In this document: in pieces, positions 15,939 to 23,816 of the stretch
How the letters are laid out: each line of letters starts with the position of its first letter
How positions within the stretch are numbered: position 1 is the first letter of the stretch
NCBI RefSeq assembly: GCF_014696355.1
Contig: NZ_JACJQA010000025.1
Span: 26,539-90,538 of the forward strand
Reading direction: 5' to 3'
Source: Pseudanabaena sp. FACHB-1998
GTDB taxonomy: Bacteria > Cyanobacteriota > Cyanobacteriia > Pseudanabaenales > Pseudanabaenaceae
Length of the DNA: 64,000 bases
Made by a program: the position numbers and the translations under genes
The notes under the pieces: generated by a model
Databases searched by the model: none
What the model was told of the DNA's origin: nothing
Seen by the model: only the letters and a program-made list of their open reading frames with translations

Positions 15939-16443
15939 AGCCAAAGGCGGCAATCCATTTGTTCTGAATGGCAGTTTCAAGGATGCTTTGAACGATCGCC
16001 AACCAAGCAATATTTTCGATTAACAGCAGCGCACTCGGCAAGGCGATCGCGATTAGAGAGGCAGTGGTGAAATCGGTCAGCGCTGATAAGTCGCGATCAA
16101 GAGTCGCAAAACTACGGATACAGGCAAATGCTAAAATCGCGCCTGATTTGAGATGGGAGTTGCGATCGCGCCGCACAATGTAGCGATAGGTAACCGCAAA
16201 GAGAAAGCCAGAGAAACCAATCATTCCCAACTTAATGAATAAAGTCAAAGGCTTGCCAAGCTCAAAGCTGCCGATTAATTGCACGCTCGTTAAATAGTTT
16301 TGCAAAAGATTATGCAAAATGGCGATCGCGAAAAATGAAAGCACACTGGCGATCGCGCCAAGAAAACCTGCTTTAAAAGATTCAAGGCGATCGGCTAGAG
16401 ATAGATGATCGGATTCAGGGGAAATAGGATGAGAAGATTGCAC
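15931..16443 (-). CDS. Hypothetical four-helix membrane protein, 170 aa
   Basis: Not recognised by function. Hydrophobic segments at about 27-52 (GFLGAIASVLSFFAIAILHNL), 66-88 (LTLFIKLGMIGFSGFLFAVTYRYI), 101-115 and 127-155 suggest three to four membrane passes. The YRYIVRRDRN..LKSGAILAFACIRSFATLD segment looks conserved and charged. Homologues are probably limited to cyanobacteria. The last two codons and stop come from a palindromic repeat, so the natural C-terminus may once have been different. Confidence 0.7.
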   Translation of the reverse strand: MQSSHPISPESDHLSLADRLESFKAGFLGAIASVLSFFAIAILHNLLQNYLTSVQLIGSFELGKPLTLFIKLGMIGFSGFLFAVTYRYIVRRDRNSHLKSGAILAFACIRSFATLDRDLSALTDFTTASLIAIALPSALLLIENIAWLAIVQSILETAIQNKWIAAFGSD

Positions 16444-16556
16444 GCTCGTTAACTATATTTTGGTCTACAGCAATCCTACATGAGTTCATAAACAAATCAA
16501 TCTCTACCTGAAATATCGCAATGAATTCTCATTTCATGGATTTATCCCAAAGAATA

Positions 16557-16593
16557 AATTAGGCGTGCGCGTCAAAGCCGCGCACGCCTAATT
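16557..16593. repeat. Hairpin AATTAGGCGTGCGCG..
   Basis: Perfect 15-base arms around TCAAAGC. Dispersed hairpin family. Confidence 0.75.
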
Positions 16594-16595
16594 AT

Positions 16596-16751
16596 TAACT
16601 GATGTTACGTGGAATGAATATCGCCCTCACCCCCCAGCCCCCTCTCCCATTAAGGGAGAGGGGGAGCAAGACTAATTTCTTGTTCCCCTCTCCCCTTTTG
16701 GGAGAGGGGCTAGGGGTGAGGGTCTTGTGAGCTTCCACGTAACATCAGTTA
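16596..16751. mobile_element. MITE-like element, family B (156 bp)
   Basis: Perfect 18-base terminal inverted repeats TAACTGATGTTACGTGGA. The interior is CCCTCACCCCCCAGCCCCC-rich on one side and its imperfect complement on the other. A further copy of the end (CTGATGTTACGTGGAA) is at 63888 at the right edge of the window. Confidence 0.8.
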
Positions 16752-16776
16752 TTAAGTGGAAAGGGAGTAACATCAG

Positions 16777-17733
16777 CTATAAAAGCAATGTACCTGTTGC
16801 ATACATTCCCGAAGCTACTTGTTTGTTAATTAGAGAATTCGCTCCAATTAAAGTTTGAGATGGAATATGAGCATCTTTGCCGAGGGCAGTATACTCACCA
16901 ATATAACAAGGAGATTCTAAAACTGCTTCCTCAGCGATACTTGCACTCTTCGCCACCCAAACTCCTGCTTGCTTCTCTTCTGCGCGATCGCCAAAATCAA
17001 AGGGAACTTCCCCCGCCAACACATCAACCTGTGCTTGGAAATATTTTTCAGGAGTTCCCATATCCATCCAATAACCATCCCACACAAAGCCCATCATCTT
17101 TAAGCCACGTTCCAACACATTTGGGAACACCTTGCGTTCAAAGCTTAAAGGCTCTCCCGTAGGATAGATATCAAAAATCTTGGGTTCTAAAACATAGGTT
17201 CCCGCATTAATCGTATTAATGCCTTGAGTTAGGAACTCTACAGCCTGTTGGGCATTAGGTTTTTCGCGGAAGGCTTGGACTTGATTTTGGGAATTAATTT
17301 CTACCAAGCCAAATGGCGTAATATCTTCGACTCGCGTTAAAGTAAGGGTTGCGTCGGCTTGAGTGTCTTTATGAAACTTTATTAATGCTTTCAAGTCTAA
17401 ATTAGTGAGAATATCAGCATTGAATACAATCAATGATTCTCCTGTGAAATATGGCTCGGCAAGCTTAATTGCTCCTGCGGTATCTAAGGGTGTGGACTCT
17501 TCGACATAGCGAATTTTCACCCCAAAGCGATCGCCATCTCCAAAATAGTCGATGACTTGTCGCGATTGATACTGCACGTTTAGCAAAATGTCGCACACAT
17601 CAGCTTCCCGACAACGATTAATCATCCATTCCAAAAATGGGCGATCGACTAGAGGTAGCATGGGCTTAGGACAGCCATAGGTCAAGGGTCTGAGACGTGT
17701 TCCTTTGCCACCAGCAATAATTACAGCTTGCAT
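16777..17733 (-). CDS. Sugar-phosphate nucleotidyltransferase (GDP-mannose pyrophosphorylase-like)
   Basis: 318 aa from the ATG at 17733, which begins MQAVIIAGGKGTRLRPLTYG, the nucleotide-binding signature of the family. It is followed by KPMLPLVDRPFLEWMI. Catalytic-region features are VFNADILTNLDL, FREKP and NAGTYVLEPKIF. The C-terminal about 60 residues form a short left-handed beta helix (SASIAEEAVLESPCYIGEYTALG). It makes NDP-sugars for surface polysaccharide. The family label is firm; mannose versus glucose cannot be decided. It is divergent from an LCP ligase, which attaches glycopolymers, so the two may share a cell-envelope role. Confidence 0.9.
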   Translation of the reverse strand: MQAVIIAGGKGTRLRPLTYGCPKPMLPLVDRPFLEWMINRCREADVCDILLNVQYQSRQVIDYFGDGDRFGVKIRYVEESTPLDTAGAIKLAEPYFTGESLIVFNADILTNLDLKALIKFHKDTQADATLTLTRVEDITPFGLVEINSQNQVQAFREKPNAQQAVEFLTQGINTINAGTYVLEPKIFDIYPTGEPLSFERKVFPNVLERGLKMMGFVWDGYWMDMGTPEKYFQAQVDVLAGEVPFDFGDRAEEKQAGVWVAKSASIAEEAVLESPCYIGEYTALGKDAHIPSQTLIGANSLINKQVASGMYATGTLLL

Positions 17734-17781
17734 AGAGTTGTTGACTTGCGGTATATGTTGTTTGTTGAGCATTATAGAAGT

Positions 17782-18879
17782 ATGGAGTGGTGTGTGACCA
17801 ATAGACCGATTACCGCATCCAAAGTTCGGTCAGCCGATTCTCCTAATCATGCTGATTTGCCTCCCAATTTCCCAGCAGAACAAATGCAAGTCGAAGTGGC
17901 ACAGACTATCTCCAAAATCAAGCGGCTTCCCTTTGCCAAAATTGGGTTTACGTTATCTTTAATAGCTTCAGTTGGCGCTGGTGTATTTTTGGGGCGAATT
18001 GTCCCAATTAATGCCTTAGACTGGAGCGGACTCTTAACTGGTCGTAAGCCCGAAGAAGTCTTAATGGAAGGCTTAGGGCGAAAGTTAGAAAAACCTTACC
18101 AAATTTTGGTGATGGGTGTGGATCGCGTCCTCGATGCACCTGTTGGATCGCCAGAAGCTTTCAATGGGCGCAGTGACAGTATGTTATTAGTTCGCTTTGA
18201 TCCCAGCGATCGCTCGGTGAATATTTTGTCTATTCCGCGCGATACCCAAGTGCCAATACCTAACTATGGTGTAACGAAGATTAATGCGGCTAACGTTTAT
18301 GGTGGCGCTGAGCTAGCAAAAACTACCGTTTCCGAAAAGCTCAATGGTGTGGAAATCGATCGCTATGTGCGTCTAGATACATCGGGATTATCAGCCTTGG
18401 TTGATGCAGTAGGGGGTGTTGAGGTGAATGTGCCTAAGCGCATGAAATATGTAGACAAAACCCAAAAGCTCAATATTAATCTTTATCCCGGTCTACAAAC
18501 CCTCAATGGTGAACAGGCTGAGGGCTTTGCCAGATTTCGCTACGATGAAGAAGGAGACATTGGGCGGATTAAGCGGCAGCAGGTGGTTTTAAAAGCTCTC
18601 AAAGCTAAACTTGCTCATCCTTCAAGTATTTTGCATTTGCCTGATCTCATTAACGTCATGCAAAAACATGTGGACTCTAATCTGAGTTTTGACGAAATTA
18701 TGGCGATCGTCACCTTTAGCCTTTCGTTGAAGCCTGAGCAGATCCAATCCACTAGCTTGAAGGGTAGACCGAGCGAACCAAATGAATTTCGCTTTAGCTA
18801 TTGGATCGCTAGTCCCGACGATGTGGATCGCTCAATTACAGGAATATTTAAAACTAAGCTGAGTCCTAATCCGCAGTAG
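17782..18879 (+). CDS. LCP-family (LytR-CpsA-Psr) glycopolymer transferase
   Basis: About 365 aa. A short cytoplasmic tail is followed by one membrane helix (IGFTLSLIASVGAGVFLG) and the extracytoplasmic LCP domain. Landmarks are ILVMGVDR, FNGRSDSMLLVRFDP, VNILSIPRDTQVPIP, INAANVYGG, VGGVEVNVPKRM and FARFRYDEEGDIGRIKRQQVVL with the conserved Arg and Asp residues. LCP proteins move lipid-linked glycopolymers to peptidoglycan or proteins. The start is uncertain: ATG 17782 leaves only 48 bases to the divergent gene, so a later start (for example GTG at 17791) would leave more room for promoters. Confidence 0.9.
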   Translation: MEWCVTNRPITASKVRSADSPNHADLPPNFPAEQMQVEVAQTISKIKRLPFAKIGFTLSLIASVGAGVFLGRIVPINALDWSGLLTGRKPEEVLMEGLGRKLEKPYQILVMGVDRVLDAPVGSPEAFNGRSDSMLLVRFDPSDRSVNILSIPRDTQVPIPNYGVTKINAANVYGGAELAKTTVSEKLNGVEIDRYVRLDTSGLSALVDAVGGVEVNVPKRMKYVDKTQKLNINLYPGLQTLNGEQAEGFARFRYDEEGDIGRIKRQQVVLKALKAKLAHPSSILHLPDLINVMQKHVDSNLSFDEIMAIVTFSLSLKPEQIQSTSLKGRPSEPNEFRFSYWIASPDDVDRSITGIFKTKLSPNPQ

Positions 18880-18881
18880 AC

Positions 18882-18918
18882 AAAAAATAGAGTAATGCAA
18901 AGCATTACTCTATTTTTT
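18882..18918. terminator. Bidirectional terminator between LCP gene and tRNA-Arg
   Basis: AAAAAATAGAGTAATGC / GCATTACTCTATTTTTT around AAA, located between two convergent genes. Confidence 0.88.
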
Positions 18919-18932
18919 CTTTTTTATTTGGA

Positions 18933-19006
18933 CGGGCCAGGAGGGATTCGAACCCCCGACACCGTGGTCCGTAGCCACGTGCTCTAGTCCACTGAGCTAC
19001 AAGCCC
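18933..19006 (-). tRNA. tRNA-Arg (anticodon ACG)
   Basis: Minus strand starts GGGCTTGTAGCTCAGTGG. The anticodon arm is CGTGG-CTACGGA-CCACG, giving ACG (Arg, CGN; A34 is expected to be deaminated to inosine). T-arm GTTCGAATC present. Acceptor pairs with CTGGCCC, discriminator G; CCA not encoded. 74 bases. Confidence 0.95.
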
Positions 19007-19093
19007 TTAACTCGCGAATCTAATAATAACATAGTTTGCAATATTGACAAGCGAAAAAATAATTTTTTCTATCAACGATTTCTTAAAACCCAG

Positions 19094-19138
19094 ATAAATT
19101 TTGAAAAAGCTTGCTTTGCAAGCTTTTTCAAAATTTAT
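19094..19138. repeat. Perfect hairpin ATAAATTTTGAAAAAGCTTGC
   Basis: 21-base arms around TTT. A close copy, also preceded by AAAACCCA, is at 63833-63880. Confidence 0.8.
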
Positions 19139-19222
19139 AGCAAATCAAGAGTTAGCCAGTACAAATCAAAACCCAAAAAGCGAGTTGCGGCGCGAAGCGC
19201 CGCAACTCGCTTTTTGGGTTTT
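19136..19222. mobile_element. MITE-like element, family A (right end replaced)
   Basis: Starts TATAGCAAATCAAGAGTTAGCC, the complement of the right end of the copies at 10705 and 60095. The core is a perfect 26-base-arm hairpin (19168-19222) almost identical to that at 10734-10788. The far end is replaced by another hairpin. Confidence 0.72.
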
Positions 19223-19265
19223 ATACCCAATGAAGAAATGGCGTAGCCATTTCTTCATTGGGTAT
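19223..19265. repeat. Perfect hairpin ATACCCAATGAAGAAATGGC
   Basis: 20-base arms around GTA; ends seven bases before the stop of the LapA-like gene and probably terminates it. Confidence 0.78.
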
Positions 19266-19271
19266 TAGCTT

Positions 19272-19874
19272 TTAGTTCATCCAACTCCCGTTAATAAATT
19301 TTGCCTCTAGGGGAGGGCGATCGCGTTTGTCGCGATTGGGTTTAGCGGACTTAAGATTTTTGCGATCGCCATAGGGAACAGTATCAGGATCATTGTCTTC
19401 TTCTTCCTCGTCATCCGTCTCCTCATCTTCGTAAAACTCATCCTCGTCTTCATACTCTTCGTCCTCATAATCATCTTCCACAAAATCCTGCACCTTTTCT
19501 TTTTGGGGAGAATTAATTGAAGGATTGCTTGCCTTAACCTGTTCCTTGGGGTCATTTTTGGAATAGCCACTCACTGCCAAGGCTCGACGGATCGCCGTAT
19601 TTTGTCGCCAATTAGCGATCGCGTTAAATATTAAAGCCAATAATCCTCCACCAACCAAGGCAACCAACATCGCCACGCTTAAAGGAATTGGCAAAATCTT
19701 TTGACCAAAAAAGATAATTTGCACCGTAGGCTGAAGATTTTGGACAAAGATCGCTGCTAGCAAGGTAATTACCATTGCGAGAATGATTAATTGCCAAAGG
19801 GGAAGGGAGCTAGAAGGTTTTTTATTGGCGGAATTGGTAGATTGGGATTTATTTTCAAAAGGCGATCGCGTCAT
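19272..19874 (-). CDS. LapA-domain (DUF1049) membrane protein with long acidic tail
   Basis: About 200 aa from ATG 19874. Two membrane helices (about 29-51, LWQLIILAMVITLLAAIFV; 61-86, LPIPLSVAMLVALVGGGLLALIF) form the LapA-like hairpin, which in other bacteria takes part in lipopolysaccharide or membrane assembly. The C-terminal half carries an extreme acidic run (about 123-157, mostly Glu/Asp with Tyr). It then turns basic (NRDKRDR) and ends EAKFINGSWMN. The acidic tail is unusual for the family. It follows ubiX with a 4-base gap, so the two are probably one operon. An alternative start at 19889 would overlap ubiX. Confidence 0.8.
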   Translation of the reverse strand: MTRSPFENKSQSTNSANKKPSSSLPLWQLIILAMVITLLAAIFVQNLQPTVQIIFFGQKILPIPLSVAMLVALVGGGLLALIFNAIANWRQNTAIRRALAVSGYSKNDPKEQVKASNPSINSPQKEKVQDFVEDDYEDEEYEDEDEFYEDEETDDEEEEDNDPDTVPYGDRKNLKSAKPNRDKRDRPPLEAKFINGSWMN

Positions 19875-19878
19875 CGGT

Positions 19879-20517
19879 CTATTCTCCATCAGCAAGATTT
19901 GTTGTTCTTCTTCCCTGCCAACGTTGGATCAGTTCGGAATCAATATCTAATTGGTCAAGCGCTCTCGCAATCACAAAATCCACCAAATCTTCAATAGTCT
20001 GAGGATGGTGATACCAAGCGGGAATTGCGGGGACAATTCGCGCTCCCGCTTCCGCTAAAGTGGTGAGATTGCGAAGATGAATCAAGCTTAAGGGAGTTTC
20101 ACGCGGCACAATCACCAAGCGCTGACCTTCCTTAAGATGCACATCGGCAGCCCGTTCTAGTAGATCGGAACTCAGGCCATGAGCAATTTTGGCAACCGTT
20201 GCCATGCTGCAAGGAATCACCAACATTCCCAAAGTCCGAAAGGAACCACTGGCGATCGTTGCGCCCACGTCCGCCCATTGATGGCATATCAGCTTTCCCG
20301 TTTGGCTTTCGGACTGGTCGCGCCAAAACTGTTCCTGCGATCGCAGGTTACTCGGCATAGCAATATTGTTTTCCGATTGCCATACCATCATCGCCGCCTT
20401 AGAAGCCACCAAATCGACATTGTAGTTATTGTTGAGCAAAAATTTAAGCGATCGCACAGCATAAATCATGCCTGATGCTCCAGATACTCCCAATACGATA
20501 GCTCGTTGTTTTTGCAT
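19879..20517 (-). CDS. ubiX: Flavin prenyltransferase
   Basis: 212 aa. Makes prenylated FMN for UbiD-type decarboxylases. Family landmarks are the N-terminal VLGVSGASGMIYAVR FMN loop, DVGATIASGSFRTLGMLVIPCSMATVAKIAHG, LLERAADVHLKEGQRLVIVPRETPLS and PAIPAWYHHPQTIEDLVDFVIARALDQL. Length is normal. UbiD is not in the window. It appears to be the first gene of an operon with the LapA-like gene. Confidence 0.95.
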   Translation of the reverse strand: MQKQRAIVLGVSGASGMIYAVRSLKFLLNNNYNVDLVASKAAMMVWQSENNIAMPSNLRSQEQFWRDQSESQTGKLICHQWADVGATIASGSFRTLGMLVIPCSMATVAKIAHGLSSDLLERAADVHLKEGQRLVIVPRETPLSLIHLRNLTTLAEAGARIVPAIPAWYHHPQTIEDLVDFVIARALDQLDIDSELIQRWQGRRTTNLADGE

Positions 20518-20685
20518 TCAATCTTTATAAATTAAGCATTTAATCATCACAGATTCCATCATATAAGTAGCGGGACGCAATTAGAGCGCTCTGCGCCCAA
20601 ACCTAAACCCCAAAAATTTTTTATGGTTAATTTTGCTGTAGGTAAAATGAAAACCGCTATAATTATTACTCTTGGGAGGTAAATT
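20518..20685 (+). promoter_or_regulatory. Divergent intergenic region of ubiX and the kinase operon
   Basis: Upstream of the kinase a TATAAT lies in CCGCTATAATTATTAC (about 20657-20662), 24 bases before the start, and GGGAGG is a good ribosome site. The sequence ATTTTGCTGTAGGTAAAAT nearby is a weak palindrome. Confidence 0.45.
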
Positions 20686-22383
20686 ATGTTAGTAGGCAGA
20701 ACATTAAGGAATCGCTACAAAATCATCCAAGTTCTAGGAAGTGGGGGATTTGGAGATACCTACTTGGCTCAAGATACAGATTTACCTAGCCATCCTCCCT
20801 GTGTGGTCAAGCAACTTAAACCGAAAGATAAGAGTCCGAATGTTTTGCCGATCGCCAAAAGCCTATTTGAACGCGAAGCTGAATATCTCTACAAATTAGG
20901 AAGCGCCCACCCTCAGATTCCCAAATTATTCGCGCACTTTGAAGAAAGTGGCGAATTCTATTTAGTAGAAGAATTTGTGGACGGGCATAGCTTAGCTGAA
21001 GAAATTCCTATCGGTCACTGCCTTTCTGAAAACGCCACCATCAATCTTTTATTAGAAATCCTCGAAGTTCTCGCCTTTGTTCACCAAAATAACGTCATTC
21101 ATCGTGATATCAAATTAGGCAATTTGATGCGCCGCCGCCATGATGGCAAGATTGTTCTCATCGACTTCGGAGCCGTCAAAGATATCAGTACCCTAGGAAC
21201 CGATCCCCAAGGCAATACTAACGTCACGGTCAGCATTGGTTCTCCTGGTTATATGCCGAGCGAGCAAGCAAGGGGAAAACCACGCTTAAGCAGTGATGTC
21301 TATGCAGTGGGAATGATTGGTATCCAAGCCCTGACGGGCATCGCTCCTGATAGCTTGCAAGAGGATGCAACTACGGGGGAAATTATCTGGCGCGATCGCG
21401 CACAGGTGAGTGCCGCCTTTGCCGATATCTTACAAAATATGGTGTTTTACCACTTCAATCAGCGCTATAAATCAGCAAACGAAGCTTTCCATGCGCTGCA
21501 ATCTCTCGCTACTACTAATGTTAATCTAGGCACTATTCCTACAGTAAATATTGCTCCTACGGAAGCGATTAGCTATCCATCTCTAGGCGGCGACCTAAGC
21601 GCAGGAATCGCTCCTACCGTCATCACCAATTCTCAAAATAATACCCCTATCACACCTACCCCTGCGAATACTAGCCCCGCAAATACGACACCCCAAACTC
21701 CCGCCACTATTCCTCATCCCACAATTTCCGCCCCACCTGCTGCACCGAACCTGCGTCCCGTATTATGGATTGCTTTAATTGGCTTTACTTCCATTACGGC
21801 AGCGATCGCCACAGCGATGATTTTACCTAACTTCTTAAATAATCGACAAGATAAAAGTTCGAGTAATATCTCTAATACTGCCAAACCAGAATCCTCAAAT
21901 AGCGACACTCCTGAACCAACTCCTATTGCTGAAAGTCCAACCCCTCAAGATCCCCCCAGTCCTGAACCTTCTAAGGAGATCGCCACCTTACCTCCCACTG
22001 CTTCACCTACACCCACCGCTATTCCTACGCCTACAGCAATTCCCACAACTCCCCCCGTCAGCGGCAATCCTAGCTTTGGGGCGATCGCTCGTTCTCCCTC
22101 CACTCAATCTAAAGGCTATTCATGGAATTATTCAACTCGCAAAGCCGCAGAAACAAGAGCCTTAAGTGAATGCGAAAACTCTGGCAATGCCGAAGATTGC
22201 CAAGTTCTCATCTGGGCAAATAATGCTTGTATGTCTATTGCCGAAGGTTCCAATGGAGCCGCAGGTTCAGGCTGGTCAACCGATATGGCGGCGGCTGAAA
22301 ACATGGCAAAACAGGTCTGTCGTCAATATCAAGGAATTGACTGTGAAATTAGTCGCACAATTTGCTTACCTTTCCGTCAATAA
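20686..22383 (+). CDS. Membrane Ser/Thr protein kinase with C-terminal DUF4189 domain
   Basis: 565 aa. Eukaryotic-type kinase at residues 10-270: P-loop GSGGFGDTY, Lys in CVVKQL, catalytic loop HRDIKLGNLM, DFGAVK (DFG), GSPGYMPSEQARG activation segment. A Pro/Thr-rich linker follows, then a single membrane helix near 360-385. After a second Pro/Thr-rich linker comes a C-terminal domain (about 462-565) with DUF4189 features (SFGAIARS.., W.., six Cys) that should lie outside the membrane and form disulfides. This is a sensor-kinase layout. The next gene, with an FHA domain, is 18 bases downstream and is a likely phosphothreonine-reading partner. Confidence 0.93.
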   Translation: MLVGRTLRNRYKIIQVLGSGGFGDTYLAQDTDLPSHPPCVVKQLKPKDKSPNVLPIAKSLFEREAEYLYKLGSAHPQIPKLFAHFEESGEFYLVEEFVDGHSLAEEIPIGHCLSENATINLLLEILEVLAFVHQNNVIHRDIKLGNLMRRRHDGKIVLIDFGAVKDISTLGTDPQGNTNVTVSIGSPGYMPSEQARGKPRLSSDVYAVGMIGIQALTGIAPDSLQEDATTGEIIWRDRAQVSAAFADILQNMVFYHFNQRYKSANEAFHALQSLATTNVNLGTIPTVNIAPTEAISYPSLGGDLSAGIAPTVITNSQNNTPITPTPANTSPANTTPQTPATIPHPTISAPPAAPNLRPVLWIALIGFTSITAAIATAMILPNFLNNRQDKSSSNISNTAKPESSNSDTPEPTPIAESPTPQDPPSPEPSKEIATLPPTASPTPTAIPTPTAIPTTPPVSGNPSFGAIARSPSTQSKGYSWNYSTRKAAETRALSECENSGNAEDCQVLIWANNACMSIAEGSNGAAGSGWSTDMAAAENMAKQVCRQYQGIDCEISRTICLPFRQ

Positions 22384-22401
22384 TCCTTCAAAATATGCCC
22401 T

Positions 22402-23736
22402 ATGTACGATCGCCTTATCCAGACAGCTTTTCTTAAACAAATTTTTCCCGATTCTCCAAACAATTACGAAGCCGAAATCGTGGCAACCTTGGGTGATCGC
22501 TCGATTACTTTAGGGCGCGATCCTAGTTGTGAAGTAGCGATCAACATTAATAGCTATGGTGCTGTATCCCGCCGCCATGCCGAAATTCGTCCGATCTTTG
22601 CAAATACGAAAGGACATAAATTGATCAAGCAAACCTTGAAAGGGTGGGAAATTTGTGATCTCGACAGCGCTAATGGCACTTTGCTCAATGGTCAAATGCT
22701 CTCTGGTTGCCATCCCCTGAAGCATGGCGATCGCATTCGCCTTAGTCCCAATGGACCACTTTTTGTCTTTGAGCTAGCCGCCAGTCCTAAAACCAATCTA
22801 GAAAATAACCTAGAAACTGATTACAATCTCCGACCGCGATCGCAAATCACCAGCATCACCTTCACCAAGTTATTACCCATTTTCTCCACAGGGAGTGAGA
22901 TATGGAAACAAGCCTATCTTCTCCCCGGAGTCGCCACCGTGGGTTTTGTGGTGATGATGTTCGCTTTTTTAGGACAGCCGCAACTCTTCAATTTGACTAT
23001 CTCTCTCTATATCAGCCTTGCCGCCTATTACTTTGTCTATCAGCTTTGCGGCAAAACTAAACCTTGGTGGATTATTTTAGGGGCAGCGCTGTTCACTGTC
23101 GCCATCCTTCGCAGTCCCATTTTAAATATTTTTCTCTGGTTCTTTTACAAGGTCTTACCGGGAACAGCCCCCACGGGACAGGTAAACTTTATCAGCGTTT
23201 TGATCGCCATGTTTTTTGGGGCGGGCTTAATGGAAGAATTGCTCAAGGCTCTGCCCGTATTTACGCTCTGGTTCATCGGTTTGCGCTTGGGAAAGAAATG
23301 GCGATCGCATGTGGGCATTAGTGAACCTCTAGATGGCATCTTAATTGGGGCTGCCTCTGCGATCGGGTTTACTTTGACAGAAACTTTGGGATTATATGTA
23401 CCAAGCATTGTCCAAAGTGTAGCCAGTCAAGCAGGAAGCCCTGAAATTGCGGAACTCACAGGATTGCAATTATTAATTCCTCGCGTCCTCGGCTCCGTTG
23501 CAGGACACATGGCTTATAGTGGCTACTTTGGCTATTTCATCGGGCTAAGTATTCTCAAGCCTTCCCTCCGTTGGCAAATTTTGGTCATTGGTTACCTGAG
23601 TTCTGCTTTGCTCCATGCCCTCTGGAATACCAGTGCCTTAGTCAGCTATGGCTTACTAGCCTTAGTGGGTGGACTTTCCTACGTCTTCCTAGTAGCCGCC
23701 ATTCTCAAAGCCCGTAGTTTCTCATTAAGACAATAA
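22402..23736 (+). CDS. FHA domain fused to PrsW-type intramembrane protease
   Basis: 444 aa. N-terminal FHA domain (about 25-115): LGRDPSCEVAI, GAVSRRHAEI, LDSANGTLLNGQ, the phosphothreonine-binding signature. The rest has about eight membrane helices of the PrsW family (glutamic intramembrane protease, CAAX-like). Active-site motifs are visible: MEELLKALPVF (E-E-x-x-K), SAIGFTLTETLG, RVLGSVAGHMAYSGYFGY and LLHALWNTSAL. PrsW cuts anti-sigma factors in Bacillus. Here the FHA domain suggests recruitment by the Ser/Thr kinase encoded 18 bases upstream. The stop overlaps a strong terminator hairpin. Confidence 0.9.
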   Translation: MYDRLIQTAFLKQIFPDSPNNYEAEIVATLGDRSITLGRDPSCEVAININSYGAVSRRHAEIRPIFANTKGHKLIKQTLKGWEICDLDSANGTLLNGQMLSGCHPLKHGDRIRLSPNGPLFVFELAASPKTNLENNLETDYNLRPRSQITSITFTKLLPIFSTGSEIWKQAYLLPGVATVGFVVMMFAFLGQPQLFNLTISLYISLAAYYFVYQLCGKTKPWWIILGAALFTVAILRSPILNIFLWFFYKVLPGTAPTGQVNFISVLIAMFFGAGLMEELLKALPVFTLWFIGLRLGKKWRSHVGISEPLDGILIGAASAIGFTLTETLGLYVPSIVQSVASQAGSPEIAELTGLQLLIPRVLGSVAGHMAYSGYFGYFIGLSILKPSLRWQILVIGYLSSALLHALWNTSALVSYGLLALVGGLSYVFLVAAILKARSFSLRQ

Positions 23737-23796
23737 AGCCAAGATATTTTTGAAAGTGTTGCTTCGCAACACTTTCAAAAATATCTTGGCTTTTTT
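23735..23796. terminator. Long perfect hairpin ending in T6 after the FHA-PrsW gene
   Basis: 28-base arms starting AAAGCCAAGATATTTTTG around TTC (tip TTGCTTCGCAA), followed by TTTTTT. Acts as terminator; same design as the dispersed repeats. Confidence 0.88.
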
Positions 23797-23816
23797 AGCC
23801 CAAATCGCTGTATATC

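Larger units (their letters stand above)
16444..16776. other. Intergenic region made of nested repeats
   Basis: Contains a family-C-like left end (about 16466), a hairpin (16557-16593), a family-B element (16596-16751) and then AAGTGGAAAGGGAGTAACATCAGCTATAA, which looks like the right end of the first element. The family-B element seems to have inserted into the other one. No gene. Confidence 0.7.
19007..19271. other. Intergenic stretch of three hairpins
   Basis: No gene. Upstream of tRNA-Arg (minus strand) lie hairpins at 19094-19138, 19168-19222 and 19223-19265. The first is nearly the same sequence as one at 63833-63880. Confidence 0.8.
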
